A stretch of 51,558 nucleotides of DNA from an uncultured bacterium (GTDB lineage Bacteria > Hydrogenedentota > Hydrogenedentia > Hydrogenedentales > CAILVY01). The notes under the pieces were generated by a model. The model was not told the DNA's origin and made no database searches. It saw nothing but the letters and a program-made list of their open reading frames with translations. The translations under genes were made by a program, and so were the position numbers. Position 1 is the first letter of the stretch, and each line of letters begins with the position of its first letter. Below are positions 18,732-27,703 of the stretch, piece by piece. Location: contig CALEDJ010000053.1 of the NCBI GenBank assembly GCA_937951485.1, forward strand, positions 1 to 51,558, read 5' to 3'.

Positions 18732-20477
18732 ATGAATCGCGCGTATCTCGTTCTGTTGCTGCCGGCGTTTGTCGCAGGAACCCTCACCCTGAGCGGATGC
18801 AACCAGGACGCCATCCAGATATCTAATCTTTCCTATGATTTCCACTTGAATGAACGGCCCTATCCTGTGGACGTCTGGAATGACAACCCTTCAGTGGGCG
18901 CCATTACGGTAAACATCACCACCAGCCATTCATGGCTCAAGGTCCAGCCCTCGCAAGTGCTCTGTCCGCCGCCTGATGTCAACGGTAATCCGACCAAGCA
19001 ATCTGTGCAGATTTTCATAGACCGGCGCAATCTCCCTGTCGGACAGCACAAGGGCACCGTCTTTTTCAGCGCACGGCGTATTACAACGCGTAAAATGGAA
19101 ATACGGGTCACCCAGCCATCCGGCTGGCAGAGCCTGCCCCTGAGACTGGTCAATCCGACTGCCAGGTATTCTTCCCCCTATCTCATCGAGTTCTTCTTCG
19201 CCCTGGAAGACGAGGACCGCCGGGGCGTGGTGGCGGAACCGGCCCAGTTTCAGATCAGCGCGATGGAAGGTGTGGACGATGTGAATCCGCAGGACACCGG
19301 GGTACATCTCCGGCGGGCCGCAGCGCGCCACTTGAAGATGGACCTGGTGCTGGATTACAGCCAGCGTATCCAATGGTCGCCGGGCGCCATCGCGGCCATG
19401 GAAAACGCCGCTGTCAACATTCTGCTGCCGGCGCTCAATGAAGACGCTCAGGTCGGGGTCGTGGAATTTCACCATAGTGACATCCCGCCCCTGCGGGTGA
19501 TGGAGTTCACCGCGGACCACAACGCGTTGCGTGAGGCCATTTACTCCATACAAAGCGACATTGTCGGCGGTTTTTTCCGCGGCTCGCGACTGTGGGATGC
19601 CCTCAAGATGTCGGCGGAGTCCTTTGGCGCTGGGAGGTCTTCACTGGAGGATCGCTACATAGTGCTCTTCTCCGACGGCAACGACACCTCCAGCATCACG
19701 GACCGCAATACCGCCATCAACGCGGCGGTCAACCGCGGCATCACGGTGATGACCGTCGGATTCGGGGTGACCGTGAACGAAGCGAACCTGCGGGAGGCAG
19801 TCTTGCGAACCAATGGCCGGTACTTCCCGGCGTCGGCTGCATCGGCCCTTGGCGACGCATTTCAAAACATCGTGGAAAATCTCGGTTCCCAATATATCCT
19901 GCGGTGGGCTTCACTGCGCCGGGACAATGTTGGCATCCGGCCATCATTTACCATCCGCCTGAACAATCGAAGCGCCACCCACACCGCCACGACAAATTTT
20001 GTAGCCACCCAACATGCAGGCAGCCCCGGTGATGTATTGAAGGGAAAACTGCGCCTCACAGTATCCTATTCTCAGGGATATGCGACGGCGTTTCTGCGGG
20101 CGGATTATGTGCCGCAAAACATAGATGCCATGAACATCTACATGGCAACCACCCATCCCTTCACGGTCAGCGTGGTGGAGCCTGCCAACGACGGACTGAT
20201 CGGCGGATGGGGGCTGGAAATGGAAGCGGATACGGCACTCGGCGGAATTTGGATCCTTCTGACAAGTCCGGAGGGGTATATGCCGTTCGCGGGTTTCGGC
20301 CCGATGTTACGCTTCGATTTCGGGCCTATCACCGACGAAAGCGCCCCGCTTTTCGACGCCTTGTATGTGGATTCGAGCATCTACGCGCATGGACAACGTT
20401 TCGTGGTGGAGGGTTTTCCATCCACGCCTCCGTGGGATAAATATGCCTGCGAAACCCAGGACGATGTCTGGGAATAG
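18732..20477 (+). CDS. Lipoprotein with von Willebrand factor A domain
   Basis: The product has 581 residues. The signal peptide ends in 'LTLSGC' (lipobox, C23), and AAAGGA sits seven bases before the ATG. A BACON/Ig-like N-terminal region ('SHSWLKVQPSQ...QIFIDRRNLPVGQHKGTVFF') precedes a VWA domain at about 200-375. The metal site is imperfect: 'DLVLDYSQR' replaces DxSxS, keeping D and the first S, while 'VLFSDGNDTSS' is typical. The C-terminal ~200 residues are unrecognised. It is probably surface-anchored and protein-binding. It diverges from the Fur-family gene and could share its control region. Confidence 0.82.
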   Translation: MNRAYLVLLLPAFVAGTLTLSGCNQDAIQISNLSYDFHLNERPYPVDVWNDNPSVGAITVNITTSHSWLKVQPSQVLCPPPDVNGNPTKQSVQIFIDRRNLPVGQHKGTVFFSARRITTRKMEIRVTQPSGWQSLPLRLVNPTARYSSPYLIEFFFALEDEDRRGVVAEPAQFQISAMEGVDDVNPQDTGVHLRRAAARHLKMDLVLDYSQRIQWSPGAIAAMENAAVNILLPALNEDAQVGVVEFHHSDIPPLRVMEFTADHNALREAIYSIQSDIVGGFFRGSRLWDALKMSAESFGAGRSSLEDRYIVLFSDGNDTSSITDRNTAINAAVNRGITVMTVGFGVTVNEANLREAVLRTNGRYFPASAASALGDAFQNIVENLGSQYILRWASLRRDNVGIRPSFTIRLNNRSATHTATTNFVATQHAGSPGDVLKGKLRLTVSYSQGYATAFLRADYVPQNIDAMNIYMATTHPFTVSVVEPANDGLIGGWGLEMEADTALGGIWILLTSPEGYMPFAGFGPMLRFDFGPITDESAPLFDALYVDSSIYAHGQRFVVEGFPSTPPWDKYACETQDDVWE

Positions 20478-20526
20478 CCCTTGCCGCCGCATCCGCCGCA
20501 TATAACCCCTGAAAAAAGGTGAAGTT

Positions 20527-20925
20527 ATGGATGTATTTTCGTGCCCGCTGTGCGGCGCCGTGATAACGATTGCCAGGGGAACTTCCGGCCAAACGGCGCG
20601 GTGTCCCCAATGCGGAGGCCTGTTCCAGGTGGGGCGACGCGCTGACGAGGACGTCATTGATGTTCATGCGGAAGTCATCGGCGGACACCGCAAGCCGCCG
20701 GAGGATGCTTCCCCGGAGGATTCGCCCGCGCGCGGGGTCGTGCATGTGTGGGAAGGAAACGTGCATATGTGTGATGATCTTCCGCCCGGACGGGGGCGCG
20801 GGTATGTCCGCTACACTGAACGCTATTACCGGGACGATTCCGGGTGTTGTCTTGGCATCGGATGCGCCCTCGTGTTCTTACTGTGTTTCCTGCTGCTGCG
20901 CGGCTGCCTTTCTTTTATTTTCTGA
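20527..20925 (+). CDS. Small zinc-ribbon membrane protein
   Basis: The product has 132 residues. An N-terminal zinc ribbon (C6-x2-C9, then CPQCGG near residue 30) is followed by a charged linker and one C-terminal hydrophobic segment (about 107-130) rich in Cys. GGTGAAG lies just before the start. It follows the VWA lipoprotein by 49 bases and may be co-transcribed. I recognise no family beyond the MJ0042-like ribbon style, so the function is unknown. Confidence 0.7.
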   Translation: MDVFSCPLCGAVITIARGTSGQTARCPQCGGLFQVGRRADEDVIDVHAEVIGGHRKPPEDASPEDSPARGVVHVWEGNVHMCDDLPPGRGRGYVRYTERYYRDDSGCCLGIGCALVFLLCFLLLRGCLSFIF

Positions 20926-21040
20926 CAACAGCCTTTATCCCCGGAAACACAAGCAATCAGCCACAACATCATCCACGCATCCGCAAGTGCTGCTCAAGCC
21001 AATCAGCGACCACAGCATTTCCTTGATGAGATGGACTGCC

Positions 21041-21709
21041 TCAAGGGGAAAGGATCGGTTCTCCTGCGCGGAGAAGGGGCTGAAGGGGACACCCCGCACA
21101 CTGGGGGTGTTTCCGACAGAAATCTTTGCCGGTCCATACGATCAGGCCGTGGTATTCTTTGTAGAGATGCAGGTCCGGGGGGGCCAGATGGGTTTCAAAG
21201 AATGCGCGAAGGCGCTCGTAGCCGATGTCATGTGGCACGAGGCCGTGCCGGCTGAAGATGCGGCGGGTGTAGGCGTCCACCACAAAGACGGGCTTGCCGC
21301 AGGCGTAGAGCAGGATGTCGTCGGCGGTTTCGGGGCCGATGCCGTTCAGAGCGAGCAATTCCGCGCGCAGTTCGTCCAGGGGCCGTCGCGCCATACGCGC
21401 CATGGCCCCGCCGTAGCGATCGCAGAGGTGTCCGGCGAAATGGCGGACCCGGCGCGCCTTCTGCCGGAAGTATCCGGATGGGCGCACCGCCGCCTCCAGC
21501 GCTGCGTCCGACGCAGCAGCCAGCCGATGCGGATGCAGCAGCCCATCGCGCTTGAGGTTGGCAATGGCCTTCTCCACGTTCGACCAGGCGGTGTTCTGCG
21601 TGAGGATTGCGCCGACGGCGATCTCAAACGGCGTGTCGCCCGGCCACCAGTGCGTCGGGCCGTAGTGGGCCGCCATGCGGCGGAAAATGCGCATCAAAGA
21701 TTGTTTCAT
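21041..21709 (-). CDS. Endonuclease III-like DNA glycosylase (monofunctional type)
   Basis: The 222-residue HhH-GPD protein has the hairpin 'LNGIGPETADDIL' at 121-133 and the catalytic aspartate D145 in 'VVDAYTRRI'. Endonuclease III has a lysine where this protein has E127, so it should be a glycosylase without lyase activity. Three cysteines (C198, C204, C207) resemble the iron-sulfur loop, but the usual fourth is not evident. The ATG at 21709 is chosen because family similarity begins there. It is third in a tight operon, seven bases after the uracil-DNA glycosylase-like gene. Confidence 0.88.
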   Translation of the reverse strand: MKQSLMRIFRRMAAHYGPTHWWPGDTPFEIAVGAILTQNTAWSNVEKAIANLKRDGLLHPHRLAAASDAALEAAVRPSGYFRQKARRVRHFAGHLCDRYGGAMARMARRPLDELRAELLALNGIGPETADDILLYACGKPVFVVDAYTRRIFSRHGLVPHDIGYERLRAFFETHLAPPDLHLYKEYHGLIVWTGKDFCRKHPQCAGCPLQPLLRAGEPILSP

Positions 21710-21716
21710 CGTTTTC

Positions 21717-22340
21717 TCAGTCTCGCAGCAATTCCCGTAACCGTCCGCGGACATAGGGGAGCACGTCGCGTTCAAACCACCGATTTTGCCTGATCCACTG
21801 GTTGTTCCGGAACGACGGATGCGGCATGGGGATGAATTCCGGCGCATAGTCGCGCCAGGCGTGTACGGTCTCGGTCAGGGATGTCCTGGCGCGGTCGCCG
21901 AGGTAATGCCGCTGCGCATAACCACCGGCCAGAATGGTCATGGCGACTCGCGGAAAATGCGGGATCAGGCGCGGCAGCCATAGGGCGGCGCATTCCGGGC
22001 GCGGAGGCAAATCGCCGCCGCGCGGGTTGCGCCCCGGATAACACAGGCCCACCGGAATGATCGCAATGCGCGATTCGTCGTAGAAGGTCTCGCGGTCCAA
22101 ATCCAGCCAGGCACGCAGCCGATCACCGCTGGGATCGTTCCACGGCAGGCCGGTCGCATGCACACGCGTGCCCGGCGCCTGCCCGACGATCAGCACGCGG
22201 GCCGTGGCGCGCCCCCGCAGTACAGGTCGCGGCCCCAACGGCAGCGCCGCCGCGCAGCGACGGCATGCGCGCACCTCGCGCAGCAGCGCGTCCAGGGACT
22301 CCTGTTCCTGGCGGATATCACACGGGCAATTGCAGGACAC
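21717..22340 (-). CDS. Uracil-DNA glycosylase superfamily protein (family 4-like)
   Basis: The product has 207 residues from GTG 22340, with AAGG eight bases upstream. Motif 1 is 'VGQAPGTRVHATGLPWND' and the late motif is 'MPHPSFRNNQW'. Iron-sulfur ligands look present: C-x2-C in 'RACRRC' and C-x16-C from 'GLCYPGRN' to 'PRPEC'. Family 4 enzymes remove uracil from DNA. The motif 1 and 2 details differ from classic family 4, so another deaminated base is possible. It starts three bases after the MshEN gene stops. Confidence 0.88.
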   Translation of the reverse strand: MSCNCPCDIRQEQESLDALLREVRACRRCAAALPLGPRPVLRGRATARVLIVGQAPGTRVHATGLPWNDPSGDRLRAWLDLDRETFYDESRIAIIPVGLCYPGRNPRGGDLPPRPECAALWLPRLIPHFPRVAMTILAGGYAQRHYLGDRARTSLTETVHAWRDYAPEFIPMPHPSFRNNQWIRQNRWFERDVLPYVRGRLRELLRD

Positions 22341-22343
22341 GGA

Positions 22344-23195
22344 TCATGCCTTGCCCCATTGTCGGGCGATCACAAATTCAATGGCGGCGGATGTCGCCAC
22401 CACCGGCTCCACGCGGCAGCCCGTGGCGTGCTCCACATCCTCAATCGCTATCAGATCCATGGGGTTGGCCATGGCCAGAATCACGCAGTCGCCCTCCTTG
22501 CGGACAGGCACGCAATGGTGCTGCCGTGCCAGATGGGCGCTGATCAACGCCGGCGCGTTGGGGCTGACATCGCCTTCACGCAGTTCCGTGAAGGGAAGAC
22601 GGAACTGCGAGGCGAGGATGCGGGCGATCACCACTTCATTGGTGTATCCGCGGGCCACCACCAGCCGGCCCAGGCGCCGCTGCGGCGCGGCATGCTGTTC
22701 CGCCAGCAGGCCATGCAACTGCTCCGCCGTGATGATGCCCAACTCCACAAGGATTTCCCCCATGCGCTTCTTGTGCCCCCGCGCATCAAAGGCTTGAATC
22801 GTCAACACGTCCGCCGGTGCGCCCTTCCGCAGATCGCTCTCCAGCGCAATGCGCAGCGCCGCGTTCTGATCCCGCAACCGTTGCGTCTCCTCCCGCGCCT
22901 CGCGCAGGGTTGTCTCCGCCGCTTCGACGCGCTCCTGCAACGCCCTGGACTCGGCGACCAATGCGGTGATTCTGGCGTCCCGCTCCGCAAGAGCATCTTC
23001 CAGCGCCGTGACGTCCGCCTCGAGGTCTCTGCCCGGCGCGGCCGCCGGCGCCGCGTCCCCGGGCGGTCCGTCCGTCGGTCCCCGCGCCTCACTGAGTTGT
23101 TCCGTCAACCGCCGGTGCGTTTCCTCTATACGCGCCTGCCACGCATCTATCGCCGCACCAAGCCGCGCCATGATATCGGTCCCGCCCTGCTCCAT
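22344..23195 (-). CDS. Coiled-coil protein with C-terminal MshEN (predicted c-di-GMP-binding) domain
   Basis: The product has 283 residues from ATG 23195, with AAGG about nine bases upstream. Residues 57-123 form a coiled coil. Residues 143-283 form an MshEN/T2SSE_N domain. Its two 24-residue c-di-GMP motifs are near-perfect: R144-M-G through Q167 and R174-L-G through Q197, with glycines at 153 and 183. The spacer is six residues rather than the canonical five. No ATPase domain follows, unlike MshE or GspE. It is the first gene of an operon with two DNA-repair glycosylases (gaps of 3 and 7 bases). Partner and role are unknown. Confidence 0.85.
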   Translation of the reverse strand: MEQGGTDIMARLGAAIDAWQARIEETHRRLTEQLSEARGPTDGPPGDAAPAAAPGRDLEADVTALEDALAERDARITALVAESRALQERVEAAETTLREAREETQRLRDQNAALRIALESDLRKGAPADVLTIQAFDARGHKKRMGEILVELGIITAEQLHGLLAEQHAAPQRRLGRLVVARGYTNEVVIARILASQFRLPFTELREGDVSPNAPALISAHLARQHHCVPVRKEGDCVILAMANPMDLIAIEDVEHATGCRVEPVVATSAAIEFVIARQWGKA

Positions 23196-23285
23196 TTTGA
23201 CCACCCTTCCAGTTTCCCACCCGCTGAAAAACCAGCCTCCCATTGCCGACATGCGAATATACCATGACAATAAGCCATGACACTT

Positions 23286-23633
23286 TCAGCGCAAATCTTG
23301 AATCATTCCTCGAACTGATTCAGACAACGGCTTCAACTCCCGGCTGCAAATCCAAAATACCTGTTCAGCATGAATGTCGAAGTAAGGATTCATGTGTTCT
23401 CGAAGGCGTACAACATCAACGGGGACATGCAAAATCGCTTCCATGGTTTCTTTGATACCCACCAGCGTGAAGGGGTTCGGCGTTCTGGTTCTGACACGGA
23501 TGTTCACATCGCTGTCCGGTTCCGCTCCATCCCGCGCGATGGAACCGAACACTCCAATCTCAAGGATACCGAAATCTTCGGCATGATTGTGTTTGAACAC
23601 GCGCAACTGAGCAAGAACCTCTTCCTTCTTCAT
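23286..23633 (-). CDS. MNT-type nucleotidyltransferase-fold protein, altered active site
   Basis: The 115-residue protein has the minimal nucleotidyltransferase fold: 'GVFGSIARDGAEPDSDVN' near residue 28 and the third acidic strand 'VPVDVVRL' near 73. Active members have D-x-D after the GS motif; here it reads D-V-N, so catalysis may be weakened. Such proteins usually pair with a HEPN toxin as MenA/MntA-like antitoxins, but no HEPN gene is adjacent. It may be a stranded antitoxin. The ribosome site is weak. Confidence 0.7.
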   Translation of the reverse strand: MKKEEVLAQLRVFKHNHAEDFGILEIGVFGSIARDGAEPDSDVNIRVRTRTPNPFTLVGIKETMEAILHVPVDVVRLREHMNPYFDIHAEQVFWICSRELKPLSESVRGMIQDLR

Positions 23634-23746
23634 TACGCAATCGCCTTCATGAATATCTGATCTTCATGATGGCCGATATTACCGACCTTGGCGTTCCGAC
23701 CGTCGAAGGCCGCCATCACCCCGAACGCCCTGCGGGCAAAACTATA

Positions 23747-24619
23747 TCAAGGCATCTTGCGAACCGCAACGGGGGCGTGGAGTCCTTCGCCGAGGGCTTC
23801 AGCGAGGTTGCCGAGGTTCACGGCGAATTCCACCAGGCCGAGGCTTTGCACCAGCGCGAGTTTTTCGCCCTCCGCTACATCGGCGTACGTGTTCACAAGC
23901 GGCGCGTCAAACCGCGCAGCGCCGATTTCCACCTCAAGGCGGTCCCCGCGCTTCACCCCCAAGGCTTCCAGGTTATCCATTCGTATGTTGCTGATGATGT
24001 TTCCGTAGATATCCACGCGGATCACTTGTCCGCGGGCGGCGCCCCCCTCCACCCGTGCGCTCGGCAGTTCCAGGCGCACCACTTCAGTTAAGGGCGGACC
24101 GACTTCATCGAGCGGTGCGCCGCAGGCCAGCGCGCCTGCAACCGGCCCAAACAGGTCCCGGCCGTGAAACGTCGAAGACTGCACGCCTGCCCGCCAGAAA
24201 TCGCGGTTGGACGCCTCGCGAATCTGACGCACACCGTCGCGCTCGGCGACCATCGTCAGCAGGCCGTTGTCCGGCGCAACGAAACGTTGGCCGCGTTCAG
24301 TCTCCAGCACAATCGCCTTGCGCGTCGTGCCGACGCCGGGGTCCACCACGCAGCAGAAGATGGTGTTCGCCGGGAATTCACGGCACGCCTCCGCCAGTAG
24401 ACAGGCCCCCGCCGCAATGTCGAACGGCGGCACGGAATGCGTGAGCGAGTCCACCCTTGCCTCCGGGCATTTCGCATAAATCGCCCCCTTCAGCACCCCG
24501 ACATAGATGGAATCCGCGCCGTAATCCGTCAACAACACCACCATGCCTTCCGCGTCCACAACATGACACCACGCAAGCGTCAGCGCCGCCAAGAAGAGTT
24601 TTTCTGCAAGATGCTTCAT
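23747..24619 (-). CDS. Exported SAM hydroxide adenosyltransferase (DUF62 / fluorinase superfamily)
   Basis: The product has 290 residues. The ATG at 24619, with GAGG nine bases upstream, gives a cleavable signal peptide ending near 'HVVDA'. The mature protein begins the family fold with 'VVLLTDYGADSIYVGVLKGAI' (D32). It continues through 'CVVDPGVGTTR', 'FVAPDNGLL', 'TFHGRDLFGPVAG' (active-site Arg/His region) and a C-terminal domain with 'IRVDIYGNIISNI'. Relatives cleave S-adenosylmethionine with water to adenosine and methionine. Export is unusual, since SAM is cytosolic, so the real substrate may differ. It lies 219 bases after the GH99-like gene. Confidence 0.88.
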   Translation of the reverse strand: MKHLAEKLFLAALTLAWCHVVDAEGMVVLLTDYGADSIYVGVLKGAIYAKCPEARVDSLTHSVPPFDIAAGACLLAEACREFPANTIFCCVVDPGVGTTRKAIVLETERGQRFVAPDNGLLTMVAERDGVRQIREASNRDFWRAGVQSSTFHGRDLFGPVAGALACGAPLDEVGPPLTEVVRLELPSARVEGGAARGQVIRVDIYGNIISNIRMDNLEALGVKRGDRLEVEIGAARFDAPLVNTYADVAEGEKLALVQSLGLVEFAVNLGNLAEALGEGLHAPVAVRKMP

Positions 24620-24838
24620 AATCACAATCCTCTTTCCATGACAAGCAACGATTGCCGCCTTCTCAAGAACAACCCAAGTATACGTGAAAGCACGGCAACA
24701 TTTAAGAAAAACGGCGCCGATTGCGCTGCGCATTTGCGCATCGCGCCGCTCCGTCCGCAACGTCGCAAGTAATCCATTCAGTAAGGATTGAGAGATTGCT
24801 TGAAACAATCGGGTGCAACGGCAATCCGGCGGTTTCGT

Positions 24839-27508
24839 TTATTCCCGCTCAAATTCGATGTAGTCCACCTGCGCCTCGACCTCTCGGGTGGAGCAGGGGT
24901 CAAAGCGGAGGGTTGCGATGCGCCCGCGCCAGCGCGGGTGGTCGCCCAGTTCCAGCGTGTATTCGTGGAATGCGCCGTCGCGCGCCAGCCGGAAGCGGAT
25001 GCTGGTCGCCTCGGAGATGGCGCTGCCGCCGACGGACCAGAACAACTGGCCGTGGTCGTCAGGCCGCAATGCTCCATCGAGTTTCATTCGGATACGCGCT
25101 CGCGGATATTTCGCGGCATGCAGCCCGTGCGCGGGCGCCATGATCGCCGGGTCGTCGGTCGCGGTGCGGAAACGGAGTATCCCTTCTTCACACCGGAAAT
25201 CGCCGACGCCCATCATGGCCGCCCAGCCACCCGGGCCGTCAGTAAAATCCCATGAGGATTTCGGCGATATTTCCGGGAAATCATAAGGACCAAGCCCCAC
25301 GTCGGCGGGGCTGATGTTCACTGGCCAGTCGCACGGGGCGCCCTTGGCGAAGACCCGCCTGACCGCTTCGTACATCTCGAAATCGAATTCGGTATTCGGC
25401 TCGATGTAACTGCCTTCGCCCCATTCGTTGGCCGGACCCACCACCAGCATGCGGTTGTCTCGGGCTGTGCTGAAGGCGCGGCCGTCGCGCAGAATGCGCT
25501 CGAACAGTTCCGGGCTGCGCCCGGCGATGACGAGCGCCTTGCTGCCATGCCAGGGGCGCGAGTCCCAGCCCGTCTCCAGGACGGGGTAATAGGTCAACGC
25601 GCCGGACATGGCGTCGCGCTTTTCCCAGGTCTCGGCGATGGTGGCCGCGACATCCTCGAAACGCGCCCGGTTCGGCGTTGCGGACATCGCCGGCGCGCGG
25701 CCCCACTCGTGGTAATTCGTGGCCCCCGTGTAGCCTTCTTCCCGCAGGCGTTTCACCTGCGCAGGCGATTCGTTGCGGTTGACGGTGACGAATTCGATGC
25801 CCGCATAGCCGGCGGCGCGCGCCATCGCCTGCGACTCTTCCAGCGCCGCCTTCACCTCTTCCGAGCCGCCAAGATCCGCCCGCAATCCGTCCGGGTCCCA
25901 GAAAAACAGCGCGGGTTTGTCGTTGAGTCGGTAATAAGCGGGTAGATTGAAGTAATGGTCAATCCATTCCTGCGTCACATTGCGCCAGTCCTCGCGCGAA
26001 TGCGTACCCGGGGGATTGTGGTTGGCCCACATGATCGCCACCTGGAGAAAATCCCGATACCTCGCCTGACGATACGCCTCAAACCAGTGCGTCAGATGCT
26101 GGCTGCCCGCCACCCAATACCAATCCACCAGAAAACACCTTATTCCGTTTTCCACGGCCCACTTGATCTGCCAGTCCACGATCTCCGGGTTGGCCTCGTC
26201 GTAGTATCCCAAGAGCGGCTTGCGCACCGGCGCGATGCGGCGGATGCAGTCCCATGCGGCATCGGTCGCCCAGCCGGGGAAATAGTACATGCAGAGGTCA
26301 ATATCCGTTTCCACAGGTTGCGGCGGCGGCACATAGTCCGCGCGGGGGCGATGCACCGGGGCAAGAAACCGCAGATGCGCCGTCGCGGGTGGGGGCGCGA
26401 ATGCGCCGGACAGATTCAGCGTAACCGCATATTCTCCCGGCTGCGCCGCCGCCACTTTCCAACGCAGCGTCGCCTGTTCGCCGAATTCCAACGACCCCGG
26501 CAACGCTTCCGGTGCGCGCATCAGAACCAGTCCGGTGGGCAGGTCAATTTCTGCGCCCGCCACCGCATATGCGCTCCCGCCCTGGTTTTCGAGCAGCGCC
26601 AGGACGCTGCAGGGCCGCCCCGCGCGGTTTGCGCCGTTCTCAAAGCCAAAATACTGCACCACGAGTTCACCGGGGCCGGACGGCGCGTCCGCAATCGCCA
26701 CCGACTCCAGCCGCACGCCGGCATCGGGCGGTAAACGCAGGCCGAACGCGGCCAGTCGCCCGCCCCACGCGGCGTAACTCTGCACTTCGACATTGTAATG
26801 ACGCATTCGGCCGTCGCCGCGAATTGTGAACGACTCGCTATGCAGCCCCGGTGCGTCGGGGGAAACCCACAACACTGCGCCTTCGGCGTCCTTCTCCGCG
26901 CGCATGCGCACTGTCACCCAGCCGCGCGGTCCCAGCGACAGATTCATCGGCGGCGCGAACAGTTCCAGGGCGTTGGGATGCACCCGCCACACGCCGGGGT
27001 CGCCATCGGGAAACTCCCAGGCATATGCGCCGGTCTCGCCGTCCGGCGCATCGCCCCATGCCAGCACCCGAATCCAGGCAATCTCGAACTGCGCATCGTC
27101 GTACACGTCCAGACGCAACTGGCGGATGGTCTCTTCCCGGTGCCAGAAGGGAAAAATGGGGATTTCCTCCCATGCGCCTTCGCCGCGCACCTTGAACCGC
27201 ACGCTCTTCTCCTGCGCAAAGCCCCCATATTTCCCTTCCAGGACGCCGGTAAAAAACAACTCGCCCTCGCCGGGCCGGTCCGCCTTGATCCGCAGCAGCA
27301 CATACTGCCACGGCGTCGCCGCAAACGGCTCCGGTCTGCAGACAAAAAACGGGTCCCAGTCCACCGCCCGCGCACGCAACGCGCCGTCCCGCACCGCCAC
27401 ATCCGCCAGATGCGCGTTGGGCGTCCAAGCCGCCGCTGCATCCGGGTCCCCAAAATCCCACGACGGCAACGACCCCATCATGCCGCACAGAACAAACAAA
27501 GCAATCAT
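24839..27508 (-). CDS. Secreted GH99/WbsX-like protein with flanking beta domains
   Basis: The product has 889 residues. ATG 27508 is chosen because GGGGAG lies eight bases upstream; a GTG sits three codons earlier. A short signal peptide is followed by ~390 residues of beta-rich, carbohydrate-binding-like domains. The WbsX/GH99-type barrel runs about 400-735 ('DLCMYYFPGWATDAAWD', 'FLVDWYWVAGS', 'WANHNPPGTHSRED', 'GPANEWGEGSYIEPN'). A further beta sandwich closes the protein. The family acts on glycans (endo-mannosidase-like fold), and 'NEWGEGSYIEP' is its signature. It probably degrades an external polysaccharide. Confidence 0.85.
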   Translation of the reverse strand: MIALFVLCGMMGSLPSWDFGDPDAAAAWTPNAHLADVAVRDGALRARAVDWDPFFVCRPEPFAATPWQYVLLRIKADRPGEGELFFTGVLEGKYGGFAQEKSVRFKVRGEGAWEEIPIFPFWHREETIRQLRLDVYDDAQFEIAWIRVLAWGDAPDGETGAYAWEFPDGDPGVWRVHPNALELFAPPMNLSLGPRGWVTVRMRAEKDAEGAVLWVSPDAPGLHSESFTIRGDGRMRHYNVEVQSYAAWGGRLAAFGLRLPPDAGVRLESVAIADAPSGPGELVVQYFGFENGANRAGRPCSVLALLENQGGSAYAVAGAEIDLPTGLVLMRAPEALPGSLEFGEQATLRWKVAAAQPGEYAVTLNLSGAFAPPPATAHLRFLAPVHRPRADYVPPPQPVETDIDLCMYYFPGWATDAAWDCIRRIAPVRKPLLGYYDEANPEIVDWQIKWAVENGIRCFLVDWYWVAGSQHLTHWFEAYRQARYRDFLQVAIMWANHNPPGTHSREDWRNVTQEWIDHYFNLPAYYRLNDKPALFFWDPDGLRADLGGSEEVKAALEESQAMARAAGYAGIEFVTVNRNESPAQVKRLREEGYTGATNYHEWGRAPAMSATPNRARFEDVAATIAETWEKRDAMSGALTYYPVLETGWDSRPWHGSKALVIAGRSPELFERILRDGRAFSTARDNRMLVVGPANEWGEGSYIEPNTEFDFEMYEAVRRVFAKGAPCDWPVNISPADVGLGPYDFPEISPKSSWDFTDGPGGWAAMMGVGDFRCEEGILRFRTATDDPAIMAPAHGLHAAKYPRARIRMKLDGALRPDDHGQLFWSVGGSAISEATSIRFRLARDGAFHEYTLELGDHPRWRGRIATLRFDPCSTREVEAQVDYIEFERE

Positions 27509-27676
27509 TGTACCCACTCCCCGGTCAGCGGTTTTTGGTTGGCATTATACGCCGGGGCCACGCTGCGGCCCAGGCGGCGCGTTGGCGTCATGTTCCTACT
27601 CCGGGACAATTCACCGTTTTTGGAATAAGAATCCACGAAGGCCGTTTCCTGTGAATAACATCCTGTTTTCCCGTGT

Positions 27677-27682
27677 TATAAT
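27677..27682 (+). promoter_or_regulatory. Extended -10 promoter element
   Basis: TGT followed by TATAAT lies 22 bases before the lipoprotein ATG at 27704. No clear -35 box. Confidence 0.5.
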
Positions 27683-27703
27683 GGAAAAGAGGAGGCGATT
27701 GCC

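Noticed and set aside
23370-23660. Plus-strand frame opposite the nucleotidyltransferase
   Set aside because: It is antisense to the GSIAR-containing protein and has no support of its own.
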